Positions 8,196-15,952 of a stretch of 32,440 nucleotides of DNA are shown here, piece by piece. The DNA comes from Alphaproteobacteria bacterium (GTDB lineage: Bacteria; Pseudomonadota; Alphaproteobacteria; Rhizobiales; Rhizobiaceae). A model generated the notes under the pieces. The model was not told where the DNA came from. It ran no database searches and saw nothing but the letters and a program-made list of their open reading frames with translations. The stretch spans positions 1 through 32,440 of the forward strand of contig JAJRQF010000087.1 of NCBI GenBank assembly GCA_024280375.1, written 5' to 3'. Numbering within the stretch: the first letter of the stretch is position 1; every line of letters starts with the position of its first letter. Made by a program: the position numbers and the translations under genes.

Positions 8196-9368
8196 ATGAT
8201 TCCCAACGATCTGCCGCAACTCAATTTCAATCTGGGCGACGATGCCGATATGCTGCGGGATAGTGTGCGATCATTCTCTCAGGACCGTATCGCGCCACTG
8301 GCGGAAAAAATTGACAAGGAAGACTGGTTTCCAATCGAACTTTGGCCGGAAATGGGCGCATTGGGCCTGCACGGCATTACAGTCGATGAGGAATGGGGTG
8401 GCGCCGGAATGGGCTATCTCGAACATTGTATTGCAATGGAGGAGGTTTCTCGCGCCTCTGCTTCCGTCGGTCTGTCATATGGTGCGCATTCAAACCTGTG
8501 CATCAATCAGCTCAGTCGCTGGGGCAATGATGATCAAAAATCGCGCTATCTGGAAAAGCTGATCACCGGTGAACACCTTGGTGCTTTGGCGATGAGCGAA
8601 CCTGATGCCGGTTCTGATGTGGTCTCGATGAAGCTGCGCGCCGACAAAAAAGGCGATCATTATGTGCTTAATGGTTCAAAATTCTGGATCACCAATGCGC
8701 CGCAGGCCAATACGCTGATTGTTTACGCAAAAACCGATATGGATGCCGGATCACGAGGCATTACCGCATTTTTGGTTGAAAAGGGTTTTGCCGGTTTTTC
8801 GATTGCACAAAAACTCGATAAATTGGGCATGCGTGGCTCTGAAACCGGTGAACTTGTTTTTGAAAATTGCCAGGTGCCAGAGGAGAATATTCTCGGCACC
8901 TTGAATGAGGGCGTCAAAGTACTGATGTCTGGCCTCGATTATGAGCGCACGGTGCTTGCCGCCGGGCCGCTTGGTATTATGCAGGCCTGTATGGATATTG
9001 TGCTGCCCTATATTCATGACCGCAAACAGTTTGGAAAACCCATCGGCACTTTTCAGCTGGTGCAGGGCAAGGTCGCTGATATGTATGTGACGATGAATGC
9101 CTGTAAGGCCTATGTATATTCTGTTGCGTCTGCCTGTGACCGTGGGGAGACCACCCGCCAGGATTCTGCCGGTGCTATACTTTACGCTGCTGAAAAGGCC
9201 ACCCAAACCGCGCTGGATGCCATCCAATTGCTTGGTGGCAATGGATATATCAATGATTATCCAACCGGCCGATTGCTGCGTGATGCGAAACTTTACGAGA
9301 TCGGCGCAGGCACAAGCGAAATCAGGCGCATGTTAATTGGCCGCGAATTGTTTGAAAAAAGCAGTTAA
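8196..9368 (+). CDS. ivd: Isovaleryl-CoA dehydrogenase
   Basis: This FAD-dependent acyl-CoA dehydrogenase of leucine catabolism converts isovaleryl-CoA to 3-methylcrotonyl-CoA. Its 390 aa cover the whole family, including the flavin motifs [13 protein letters not shown] and FWITNA. The catalytic base points to the isovaleryl type. Glu lies in [15 protein letters not shown] (about residue 250), as in human IVD, and the usual C-terminal Glu of other acyl-CoA dehydrogenases is Gly ([12 protein letters not shown]). No 3-methylcrotonyl-CoA carboxylase or HMG-CoA lyase gene follows, so the rest of the leucine pathway must lie elsewhere. The LiuR-like gene upstream fits this role. Confidence 0.92.
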   Translation: MIPNDLPQLNFNLGDDADMLRDSVRSFSQDRIAPLAEKIDKEDWFPIELWPEMGALGLHGITVDEEWGGAGMGYLEHCIAMEEVSRASASVGLSYGAHSNLCINQLSRWGNDDQKSRYLEKLITGEHLGALAMSEPDAGSDVVSMKLRADKKGDHYVLNGSKFWITNAPQANTLIVYAKTDMDAGSRGITAFLVEKGFAGFSIAQKLDKLGMRGSETGELVFENCQVPEENILGTLNEGVKVLMSGLDYERTVLAAGPLGIMQACMDIVLPYIHDRKQFGKPIGTFQLVQGKVADMYVTMNACKAYVYSVASACDRGETTRQDSAGAILYAAEKATQTALDAIQLLGGNGYINDYPTGRLLRDAKLYEIGAGTSEIRRMLIGRELFEKSS

Positions 9369-9478
9369 GTTGATTTGACTGCTCTGGCGCATCCGCTACG
9401 CTGAAAATTACGAATGAAACTTGTCATGTGCTTAAATGCAAGTGATGTTTTCTCATTCATACCCAGATAAAAGTCATT

Positions 9479-9513
9479 CCACAGATCGCCCAACAAACGG
9501 TTTGATCTGGTGG
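9479..9513 (+). other. Imperfect hairpin in the ivd-SH3 gap
   Basis: CCAC-AGATC (9479-9487) pairs with GATCT-GTGG (9504-9513, one bulged G) around a 16-base loop. It is not followed by a T-run, so it is a poor factor-independent terminator. Function unknown. Confidence 0.3.
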
Positions 9514-9549
9514 TCAGTTCAGATTTGATGATGGGAAGGATAATTTTAG

Positions 9550-9876
9550 ATGTTCATATGTTCTGGTAATTCCTTTAAGATGATTTTTTCTGTGTTGGCA
9601 ATTGCCGCTGGTATTATTGGGCTTTTGAGCCAGGCTGCCAATGCGGATGGTTATCCAATCAATCAGAATACATATGTTGTTGGTGTTCCATCCTGGGATG
9701 TGCTGAACATTCGCAAATGGCCCGCAACCCGCTCCAGAATTGTTGGGGCAGCCCAACCTGGAGCCCGTGTTTGGGTTGAACGCTGTATTGTTAAACCTCG
9801 CGCCACCGATTGGTGCAAAATATCATGGCGGGGCCAATATGGATGGGTGAACTCTCGGTTTTTAGATATGTATTGA
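9550..9876 (+). CDS. Secreted bacterial SH3 domain protein
   Basis: The 108-aa protein begins with a signal peptide (hydrophobic FSVLAIAAGIIGLLSQAANA, probable cleavage after ANA). A single SH3_3-like domain follows: a LNIRKWPATRSRIVGAAQPGARVWVERC segment, then a conserved DWCKISWRGQYGWVNSRFL end. Two cysteines (in ERCIVK and DWCKI) could form a disulfide. Such domains usually bind cell-wall or periplasmic ligands. The ATG at 9550 is supported by GGAAGGA nine bases upstream. Neighbours do not indicate a specific role; it appears to be a single-gene unit. Confidence 0.85.
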   Translation: MFICSGNSFKMIFSVLAIAAGIIGLLSQAANADGYPINQNTYVVGVPSWDVLNIRKWPATRSRIVGAAQPGARVWVERCIVKPRATDWCKISWRGQYGWVNSRFLDMY

Positions 9877-10088
9877 CTGAAATAACTGGCCAAAACGCTT
9901 CATTTGATTGGAGTGGTTGCGGCCAAATTGCTCGGCTGTTTTATATTTCAACGGTTTTTTAACCGCAATTTGGATTTTCTGCTCCAAAGGCCCAAATTTA
10001 GACATACGACAAGCCGAATATTAATCTGAATTTTGCAATTTGGTGTTTTGATTGGCCTTCAAACCGAAGGGGACCGGTCAAAAACACT

Positions 10089-11492
10089 ATGATATTCAGC
10101 TCGCTAGATTTCATTATATATTTTCTGCCAGTGGTATTTACGACCTTTTGGCTTGCGAACCTGTATTCGAAGAAATTGTCGATACTGGTGCTCTGCGTTT
10201 CCTCAATGGCATTTTATGCCTATTGGAAATGGGAATATACGCTGCTTTTTGCAGGCTCTATCCTGATCAACTATTTATGCTATCGCTGGATTGAAGCCTC
10301 CGGCAAAGTAGCAGTTCTAAAAGCTGGCATCATTGCTAATCTGTTGCTGATTGCTGTTTATAAATATGCAAATTTCTTCGTGTCTGATGTGGCGCAATAT
10401 GAGCCCTGGCAGCAATATGTTGAAAATATCATTCTACCACTGGGCATTAGCTTTTTTACCTTCCAGCAGGTTTCATTTCTGGTTGATAGCTATCGCGAAA
10501 AGCAGGAGCGGGTAAGCCTGCTCAATTATTTTGCCTATGTATCGTTTTTTCCGCAGTTGATTGCCGGGCCAATTGTTCGCCATGATGAGTTTCTTTATCA
10601 GCTCAACGAAAAACTTAATCTCAAGGCCAATTTTGTTCGTGGGTTGTTGTTTTTCTCGATTGGTTTGGCGAAGAAGGTAATGATTGCCGACACGCTTTCT
10701 GCCTATGTTAAACTTGGATATGCAGACCCGACTTTGCTTAGCACACCAGATGCATGGATGCTGTCGCTGCTCTATACATTCCAGCTTTATTTTGATTTTT
10801 CAGGCTATAGCGATATGGCAATTGGTTTGGCGTTGATGTTTGGCCTGCAAATGCCGCAAAACTTTCATTCGCCGTACAAATCCGCCAGCATTCAGGAATT
10901 CTGGCAACGCTGGCATATGACTTTGTCTCGCTGGTTGCGCGATTATTTGTATATTCCGCTGGGTGGTTCGCGAAATGGCGAGCTGCGCACCTATATGGCG
11001 CTGCTGGCGACAATGTTTCTTGGCGGGCTGTGGCACGGGGCAGGGTGGACATTTGTTGTTTGGGGGGCGGCACACGGTGTGGCGCTTGCAATCAATCGTA
11101 TGTGGTCAAAAGCCGGTTTTAAACTGCCGATGGTAATTGGCTGGATGTTGACATTCTTGTTTGTGGTCAATCTTTGGGTCGTGTTTCGGGCGGAAAATTT
11201 TGGCCTTGCTGCTCAGGTTTATACTCAGATGTGGGATGTCGCCACATTGCTTAACCCGCAAAGCTGGGCGCATCAGATTTTCCAACCCAATCTCTGGCTT
11301 GCCCTTGGTGCTCTGGTTATCATCGTGACAGCTATGCCAAATTCGTGGCAGGTGGATGCCTGGTATCAGGAAAATCGCAGCGTTGCTCGTCAGGCTATCG
11401 GGTATTTTTCGTTCGGATTGTTTTTCATGTTTTCGGTCAAACGAATGATGGAAGCATCCGCCCCCAGTGAATTCATTTATTTTCAGTTTTAG
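10089..11492 (+). CDS. MBOAT-family O-acyltransferase (AlgI-like)
   Basis: This polytopic membrane protein (467 aa) belongs to the AlgI/PatA/DltB branch, which moves acyl groups across the inner membrane for O-acetylation of exported glycans. Recognisable features are the N-terminal MIFSSLDFIIYFLPVVF, FPQLIAGPIVRHDEF, YFDFSGYSDMAIGLALMFG, the RWHMTLSRWLRDYLYIPLGG signature, and the active-site region WHGAGWTFVVWGAAHG with His316 and His329. The ribosome-binding site is weak. The next gene starts 12 bp later and encodes an SGNH-like protein, the usual partner in two-component O-acetylation systems. The acceptor polymer is unknown, and no polysaccharide synthase is in the window. Confidence 0.92.
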   Translation: MIFSSLDFIIYFLPVVFTTFWLANLYSKKLSILVLCVSSMAFYAYWKWEYTLLFAGSILINYLCYRWIEASGKVAVLKAGIIANLLLIAVYKYANFFVSDVAQYEPWQQYVENIILPLGISFFTFQQVSFLVDSYREKQERVSLLNYFAYVSFFPQLIAGPIVRHDEFLYQLNEKLNLKANFVRGLLFFSIGLAKKVMIADTLSAYVKLGYADPTLLSTPDAWMLSLLYTFQLYFDFSGYSDMAIGLALMFGLQMPQNFHSPYKSASIQEFWQRWHMTLSRWLRDYLYIPLGGSRNGELRTYMALLATMFLGGLWHGAGWTFVVWGAAHGVALAINRMWSKAGFKLPMVIGWMLTFLFVVNLWVVFRAENFGLAAQVYTQMWDVATLLNPQSWAHQIFQPNLWLALGALVIIVTAMPNSWQVDAWYQENRSVARQAIGYFSFGLFFMFSVKRMMEASAPSEFIYFQF

Positions 11493-11504
11493 GGAGAGGA
11501 TATC

Positions 11505-12986
11505 ATGCGGCTTTTTGCTTTTATTACCGGTGTTTTCGCAGCCCTAATGCTGTTTGTCGCCAGCCCCTATTTGTTGAAAGACAATGCGGCCAAGGCATCC
11601 TATTGGATACCTAAGGTCTTTACCTATCAGGATCAATTGCTGGCCAAACGCGATAATCGTCCAAAACTGGTGATTATTTCCGGTTCCAATGGCATTTATG
11701 GATTTGATGGCAACTATCTGGAAAAATACACAAACTTTGATGTGGTCAATATGGCGGTTCATATCGGGTTTGATTTAAGCCTGTATAAAAACCGATTGGC
11801 CGGAAAACTGAAGCGTGGCGATGTGGTTATTGCGCCTCTCGAGCATGGTCTTTATCGCCGCAAAGAGACAACTGATTTCCACCAAAAGCAAAACCTGTTG
11901 TGGATGCAGCGGTTCTTTGATTATGATTCGTGGGTTGAGAAACTTACCTATAATCTCGAAACACCATCTGAGATTTATTTTGAACTCGCCTATCAGAAAA
12001 TTATGGGGAAAACGCGCAACCTTGCCGGTCTTGCCGAGCTTGGAAACGATGGAATAACAGCACCGCGAATAATGCCAAAACGCAAACCCTTGCATGTGAG
12101 CCTTGCGGACAAAGACGGGTTTTTCAACATTCCACTTGCACCGAACAAGTCTGTCTTAAAAACCTTTGCCAAGAAAAAGCGCCCCTATACGGCGCTGCCG
12201 GTGAGTGCAGCATCTGGCACCGATGCAATTGCCAAACTACAGGCATTAAAAGCATCTGTTGAAGCGCAAGGCGCGACGTTTTATCTGACCTGGCCGGCTA
12301 TGGCAGAGCTAAAATCTCACTCCCGCTATGATAAAAAACTGGTGAGAAGTTACAGACGTTTTCAGACCGCATTGAAAAGTTCAGACCTGGATATGATTTG
12401 CAATCCGGCAAAGCAGTTTATTCCGGCGAAATATTTCAGTGATACGGTATATCACGTAAATTCCTGGGGGGCGATTGTGCGATCTATCAATCTTACCCAA
12501 TGTTTAAAACGTATTGAAGGCAGTGCATTTCAGGTAGCTAACTCGGTTGACCAGCATTCAGTGGAAAATCAACTGTCCATTCGCAGCAGCCGTACCAAAA
12601 TGTTGGCACCTTTTGAGGTGGCGCTGCGTGAGTTGAGTGTCGTGAAAGGTGGGCTTGAGGCCTATTACCGCGATCATGGGGCCTATCCAAAGTCGAGTGA
12701 TGATGGCAAGGGTTGGGATGGACCGCGTTCCAAATGGGGTGAACGTACCAAGGTCTGGATCAAGGATCTGGTCCCTGATTATATTGATGCATTGCCTGTT
12801 GATTGGCGTAATTCCAAAAGTGTTGACTACCAATATTTGTATAAGTCCAACGGTAAAGTGTTCAAAATGATGAACCGTAGACCGCCTGACTGCCAATTGG
12901 CAAAGACCATAGTGCCCAAGTTTTCTGACGTATCACGCAATTGTTGGGCTTACGGTATTTATCAGGGCTACGCCAAGACCTGGTGA
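11505..12986 (+). CDS. SGNH-like O-acyltransferase partner with a GspG-pseudopilin-like C-terminal domain
   Basis: The 493-aa protein has an N-terminal signal anchor (about 4-24), so the rest should be periplasmic. Residues ~52-330 look like a degenerate SGNH/AlgX-type fold. A nucleophile-like IISGSNGIYGF motif has Ser61, and an Asp313-Thr-Val-Tyr-His317 pair is followed by VNSWG, resembling the block V DxxH of SGNH enzymes. Residues ~373-493 (LRELSVVKGGLEAYYRDHGAYP ... YIDALPVDW) resemble the globular part of the type II secretion major pseudopilin GspG, but without the prepilin N-terminus. An excellent AGGGAGAGG site precedes the ATG. It is coupled to the MBOAT gene 12 bp upstream. Both domain assignments are by eye. 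Confidence 0.7.
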   Translation: MRLFAFITGVFAALMLFVASPYLLKDNAAKASYWIPKVFTYQDQLLAKRDNRPKLVIISGSNGIYGFDGNYLEKYTNFDVVNMAVHIGFDLSLYKNRLAGKLKRGDVVIAPLEHGLYRRKETTDFHQKQNLLWMQRFFDYDSWVEKLTYNLETPSEIYFELAYQKIMGKTRNLAGLAELGNDGITAPRIMPKRKPLHVSLADKDGFFNIPLAPNKSVLKTFAKKKRPYTALPVSAASGTDAIAKLQALKASVEAQGATFYLTWPAMAELKSHSRYDKKLVRSYRRFQTALKSSDLDMICNPAKQFIPAKYFSDTVYHVNSWGAIVRSINLTQCLKRIEGSAFQVANSVDQHSVENQLSIRSSRTKMLAPFEVALRELSVVKGGLEAYYRDHGAYPKSSDDGKGWDGPRSKWGERTKVWIKDLVPDYIDALPVDWRNSKSVDYQYLYKSNGKVFKMMNRRPPDCQLAKTIVPKFSDVSRNCWAYGIYQGYAKTW

Positions 12987-13082
12987 CGTAGTCGGCCACC
13001 AGATTGGCGGGTCAAATGGTAACAGTTACAATCTCACAATTGAGCAATATAATTTGGGCCTGAATATAAAGGACCCGGTATC

Positions 13083-13448
13083 ATGAGAACTTTATCCGAA
13101 AAAATTTCAATGCTTGAGGTTGGTGGCCGTGAAATTCCACGCGATGAGGCAGGTTTTTTGATGGAGCCAGTTGATTGGGATAAGGACGTTGCAAGAGTTA
13201 TTGCAGCTGAAGAAAATATTGAACTGAACAGTGAGCATTGGGCCATTATTAAATTTGTTCGTGACAGTTTTGAACGCGATGCGATTACGCCTGATGCCAG
13301 ACTTGCCTATAGGTTTGTTGCCAAAACATCCGGGTTAGGCAGAAACGAGTCCCGACAGCACTTTTATGAATTGTTTCCCTATGGCTACGTGACACAGACT
13401 TGCCGGATAGCGGGAATGCGACAACCAAGAACCTGGAGCACCGGCTAG
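13083..13448 (+). CDS. DsrC/TusE-family sulfur-relay-like protein lacking the C-terminal CysA
   Basis: The 121-aa protein follows the DsrC fold: DEAGFLMEPVDWDKDVARVIAAEE, then LNSEHWAIIKFVRDSF, then FYELFPYGYVTQTCRIAGM. DsrC has two C-terminal cysteines, and TusE keeps only the penultimate one (CysA). Here the only cysteine is Cys107, at the CysB position. The CysA position (11 residues on) is Trp118 in a PRTWSTG tail. So it probably cannot act as a normal trisulfide or persulfide carrier and is better viewed as a DsrC-like regulator or single-cysteine carrier. An AAAGGA site precedes the ATG. It lies 193 bp before xsc, which suggests a link to sulfite metabolism (inference). Confidence 0.85.
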   Translation: MRTLSEKISMLEVGGREIPRDEAGFLMEPVDWDKDVARVIAAEENIELNSEHWAIIKFVRDSFERDAITPDARLAYRFVAKTSGLGRNESRQHFYELFPYGYVTQTCRIAGMRQPRTWSTG

Positions 13449-13641
13449 TCAAACACTGATTGGTTGTGGCGCAGATTGTCCAATGAATATCGCGATTGCG
13501 GCGCGGAAATTCTGGCACCATACCTGCGGCTAATCTGGTACTAATATCAAGCCTGAACTAGGTATGTATGGATTCATGTGCAAATCTAAAATAGCATGAA
13601 TTGCACTTCAATTCTACCTCTAAGTTTAGGATGGTTTTCCC

Positions 13642-15414
13642 ATGAAAATGACCACTGAAGAAGCCTTTGTAAAAGTATTGCAAATGCATGGTATCGAACA
13701 TGCTTTTGGTATTATTGGTTCGGCGTTTATGCCTATTTCCGATCTTTTCAATAAGGCTGGAATTACCTTTTGGGATGTGGCTCATGAAACCAATGGCGGA
13801 CTGATCTGTGATGGCTATACCCGCTCAACCGGTAAAATGGCGATGGCGATTGCGCAAAACGGGCCGGGTGTTACAGGCTTTGTGACCCCGATTAAAACCG
13901 CCTATTGGAACCATACGCCGATGCTGCTGGTAACGCCGCAGGCGGCCAATAAAACCATCGGGCAGGGTGGTTTTCAGGAGGTGGAGCAGATGGCGCTTTT
14001 CCGCGATATGGTTTGTTATCAGGAAGAGGTGCGCGATCCTTCCCGCATGGGCGAGGTGCTTAACCGGGTTATTGAAAAAGCCATTCGTGGTTCTGCCCCG
14101 GCGCAAATTAATGTGCCGCGCGATATGTGGACGCAAGTGATTGATATTGAATTGCCGCAGATCGTTCGGCTGGAGCGCCCTGCGGGTGGGGCTGAGGCCG
14201 TTACCGAGGCGGCTCGTTTGTTATCTGAGGCTAAATCGCCGGTCATACTCTCCGGTGCCGGCGTTGTTATTGGCGAAGCGATTTTAGAATGTGTAGCACT
14301 GGCTGAACGGCTGGATGCGCCGGTTTGCAGTGGCTATCAGCATAATGATTCGTTCCCCGGTTCCCATCCGCTTGCGGCCGGGCCATTGGGCTATAATGGT
14401 TCAAAAGCCGCGATGGAGTTGATTGCGCAGGCCGATGTGGTTCTGGCACTTGGCACAAGGCTCAATCCGTTTTCGACCTTGCCGGGCTATGGCATGGATT
14501 ACTGGCCAAAGGATGCAAAAATCATACAGGTTGATATGAATTCAGACCGTATTGGACTGACCAAAAAAGTAACCGTTGGTATTTGTGGCGATGCGAAGCT
14601 GGTGGCAAAAAGCATTTTGGCGCAACTGGCACCTAACGCAGGTGATGCCGGTCGCGAAGACCGCAAGGCGCTTATTCACCAGACAAAATCTGCATGGCTG
14701 CAAACGCTTGCCAGCATGGACCACGAGGATGATGATCCCGGAACACGTTGGAATGAAAGTTCTCGCGAGCGCGATCCTGATCGTATGTCGCCGCGCATGG
14801 CATGGCGTGCAATTCAGGATGGATTGCCGAAGGAGGCGATTATTTCCAGCGATATTGGCAATAATTGTGCGATCGGCAATGCCTATCCAAGTTTTGATGA
14901 GGGGCGTAAGTATCTGGCACCCGGTCTGTTTGGCCCATGTGGATATGGATTTCCGGCAATCATTGGCGCAAAAATAGGCTGTCCTGATATTCCGGTTGTC
15001 GGCTTTGCCGGTGATGGTGCATTTGGTATTTCGATGAATGAAATGACTTCGATTGGCCGCGAGGAATGGCCCGCCGTCACAATGGTTATTTTCCGCAATT
15101 ACCAATGGGGAGCTGAAAAGCGCAATACCACATTGTGGTACAGCAATAACTTCATCGGCACTGAGCTTGACCCTCACTTGAGCTACGCAAAGGTTGCCGA
15201 AGGCTGTGGTCTAAAAGGTGTCACCGTCAATACACAAGCTGAATTGACGAGCACATTGGTGCAAGCCTGCGAAGATCAGGCCAATGGTGTTACTACCTTC
15301 ATCGAGGTCATTCTCAATCAGGAACTGGGAGAGCCGTTCCGCCGTGATGCGATGACCGCGCCGGTTGAAGTTGCCGGTATTGATCCTGCCGATATGCGAC
15401 CACAGAAAGTATAA
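13642..15414 (+). CDS. xsc: Sulfoacetaldehyde acetyltransferase Xsc
   Basis: Xsc is a ThDP-dependent enzyme that converts sulfoacetaldehyde plus phosphate to acetyl phosphate and sulfite, the desulfonation step of taurine, isethionate and sulfoacetate breakdown. At 590 aa it is full length. The N-terminal pyrimidine domain has the cofactor-activating Glu49 (AHETNGGLICDGY). The central domain carries VILSGAGVVIG. The C-terminal domain has the ThDP/Mg motif starting GDGAFGISMNEM (457-468) and ending RNYQWGAEKRN. This sequence is distinctive enough to separate Xsc from acetolactate synthases. An AGGATGG site precedes the ATG. No pta, tauABC transporter or taurine dehydrogenase is in the window. 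Confidence 0.93.
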   Translation: MKMTTEEAFVKVLQMHGIEHAFGIIGSAFMPISDLFNKAGITFWDVAHETNGGLICDGYTRSTGKMAMAIAQNGPGVTGFVTPIKTAYWNHTPMLLVTPQAANKTIGQGGFQEVEQMALFRDMVCYQEEVRDPSRMGEVLNRVIEKAIRGSAPAQINVPRDMWTQVIDIELPQIVRLERPAGGAEAVTEAARLLSEAKSPVILSGAGVVIGEAILECVALAERLDAPVCSGYQHNDSFPGSHPLAAGPLGYNGSKAAMELIAQADVVLALGTRLNPFSTLPGYGMDYWPKDAKIIQVDMNSDRIGLTKKVTVGICGDAKLVAKSILAQLAPNAGDAGREDRKALIHQTKSAWLQTLASMDHEDDDPGTRWNESSRERDPDRMSPRMAWRAIQDGLPKEAIISSDIGNNCAIGNAYPSFDEGRKYLAPGLFGPCGYGFPAIIGAKIGCPDIPVVGFAGDGAFGISMNEMTSIGREEWPAVTMVIFRNYQWGAEKRNTTLWYSNNFIGTELDPHLSYAKVAEGCGLKGVTVNTQAELTSTLVQACEDQANGVTTFIEVILNQELGEPFRRDAMTAPVEVAGIDPADMRPQKV

Positions 15415-15452
15415 GCGTTCCTGTTCGCTGTGAATTGCGTCTTGTAATTTGA

Positions 15453-15924
15453 AATCGCCAGTCTCGCTCAAACTTTGTTTGGGCGGGGTTGTTTGCATTG
15501 GCAACAATCCTGTTTTTGGCGATTCTGCTTTTTGCCAATGCACGGCCAAAAAACCGCGATAATGCGACAATATTATACGGGGCCGGGCTGCTTTCTGGCT
15601 TTATTTCCGGCATCGCCGGTGTTGATGGCAAGGTGGTTTGAATTTGTATATTCAGCCTTGGCCGGACTGCGATTATAATCCGTGCACGCCTGGTGATGTA
15701 TCTGTTCCTGTCTTTGATAACATCGCTGTTCTATTACCTTTTCTTTGATCTGATGTGCGAACCAATAGACTTGCGTGGTGCAAAATTAAGCGTTCCAACA
15801 ACTATAAAGTGCTCTTGTTGGGGGTTCAGTTTTGTTCAAATATCATGAGAAAATCGGCCCAATATATTTTCTCGGCCTGTTGATATTTCTCGCAACAACT
15901 GGACTTTTACGCGTTATCCTGTAA
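15453..15924 (+). pseudogene. tauE: Decayed TauE/SafE-family sulfite exporter
   Basis: No intact gene fills this gap, but translated pieces match the C-terminal half of a TauE/SafE (DUF81) permease in order. From 15453 one frame gives a transmembrane stretch (FALATILFLAILLFANARPK), then the family loop ILYGAGLLSGFISGIAGVDG, then TGA at 15639-15641. Reading through that stop, the same frame continues to IIRARLVMYLFLSLITSLFY, another conserved TauE segment. Near 15800 the match moves to a second frame (KYHEKIGPIYFLGLLIFLAT to the TAA at 15922-15924), the usual C-terminal helix. So there is one nonsense codon, at least one frameshift, and the N-terminal half is missing. Its position between xsc and soeA fits a former sulfite exporter. 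Confidence 0.75.
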
Positions 15925-15952
15925 ATATGCGAATAAATGAATAGGATAATGT

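Noticed and set aside
14542-15177. A 211-codon minus-strand frame opposite xsc
   Set aside because: The plus strand encodes the well-conserved ThDP-binding domain of Xsc. The minus translation shows no family motifs.
15639-15641. The in-frame TGA in the TauE-like sequence as a possible selenocysteine codon
   Set aside because: There is no Sec context. The family has no cysteine there, and a frameshift and missing N-terminus downstream and upstream show general decay.
15475-15678. A 67-codon open frame on the plus strand inside the xsc-soeA gap
   Set aside because: It is out of frame with the recognisable TauE/SafE segments and its translation has no membrane-protein character. It is a chance frame over the pseudogene.
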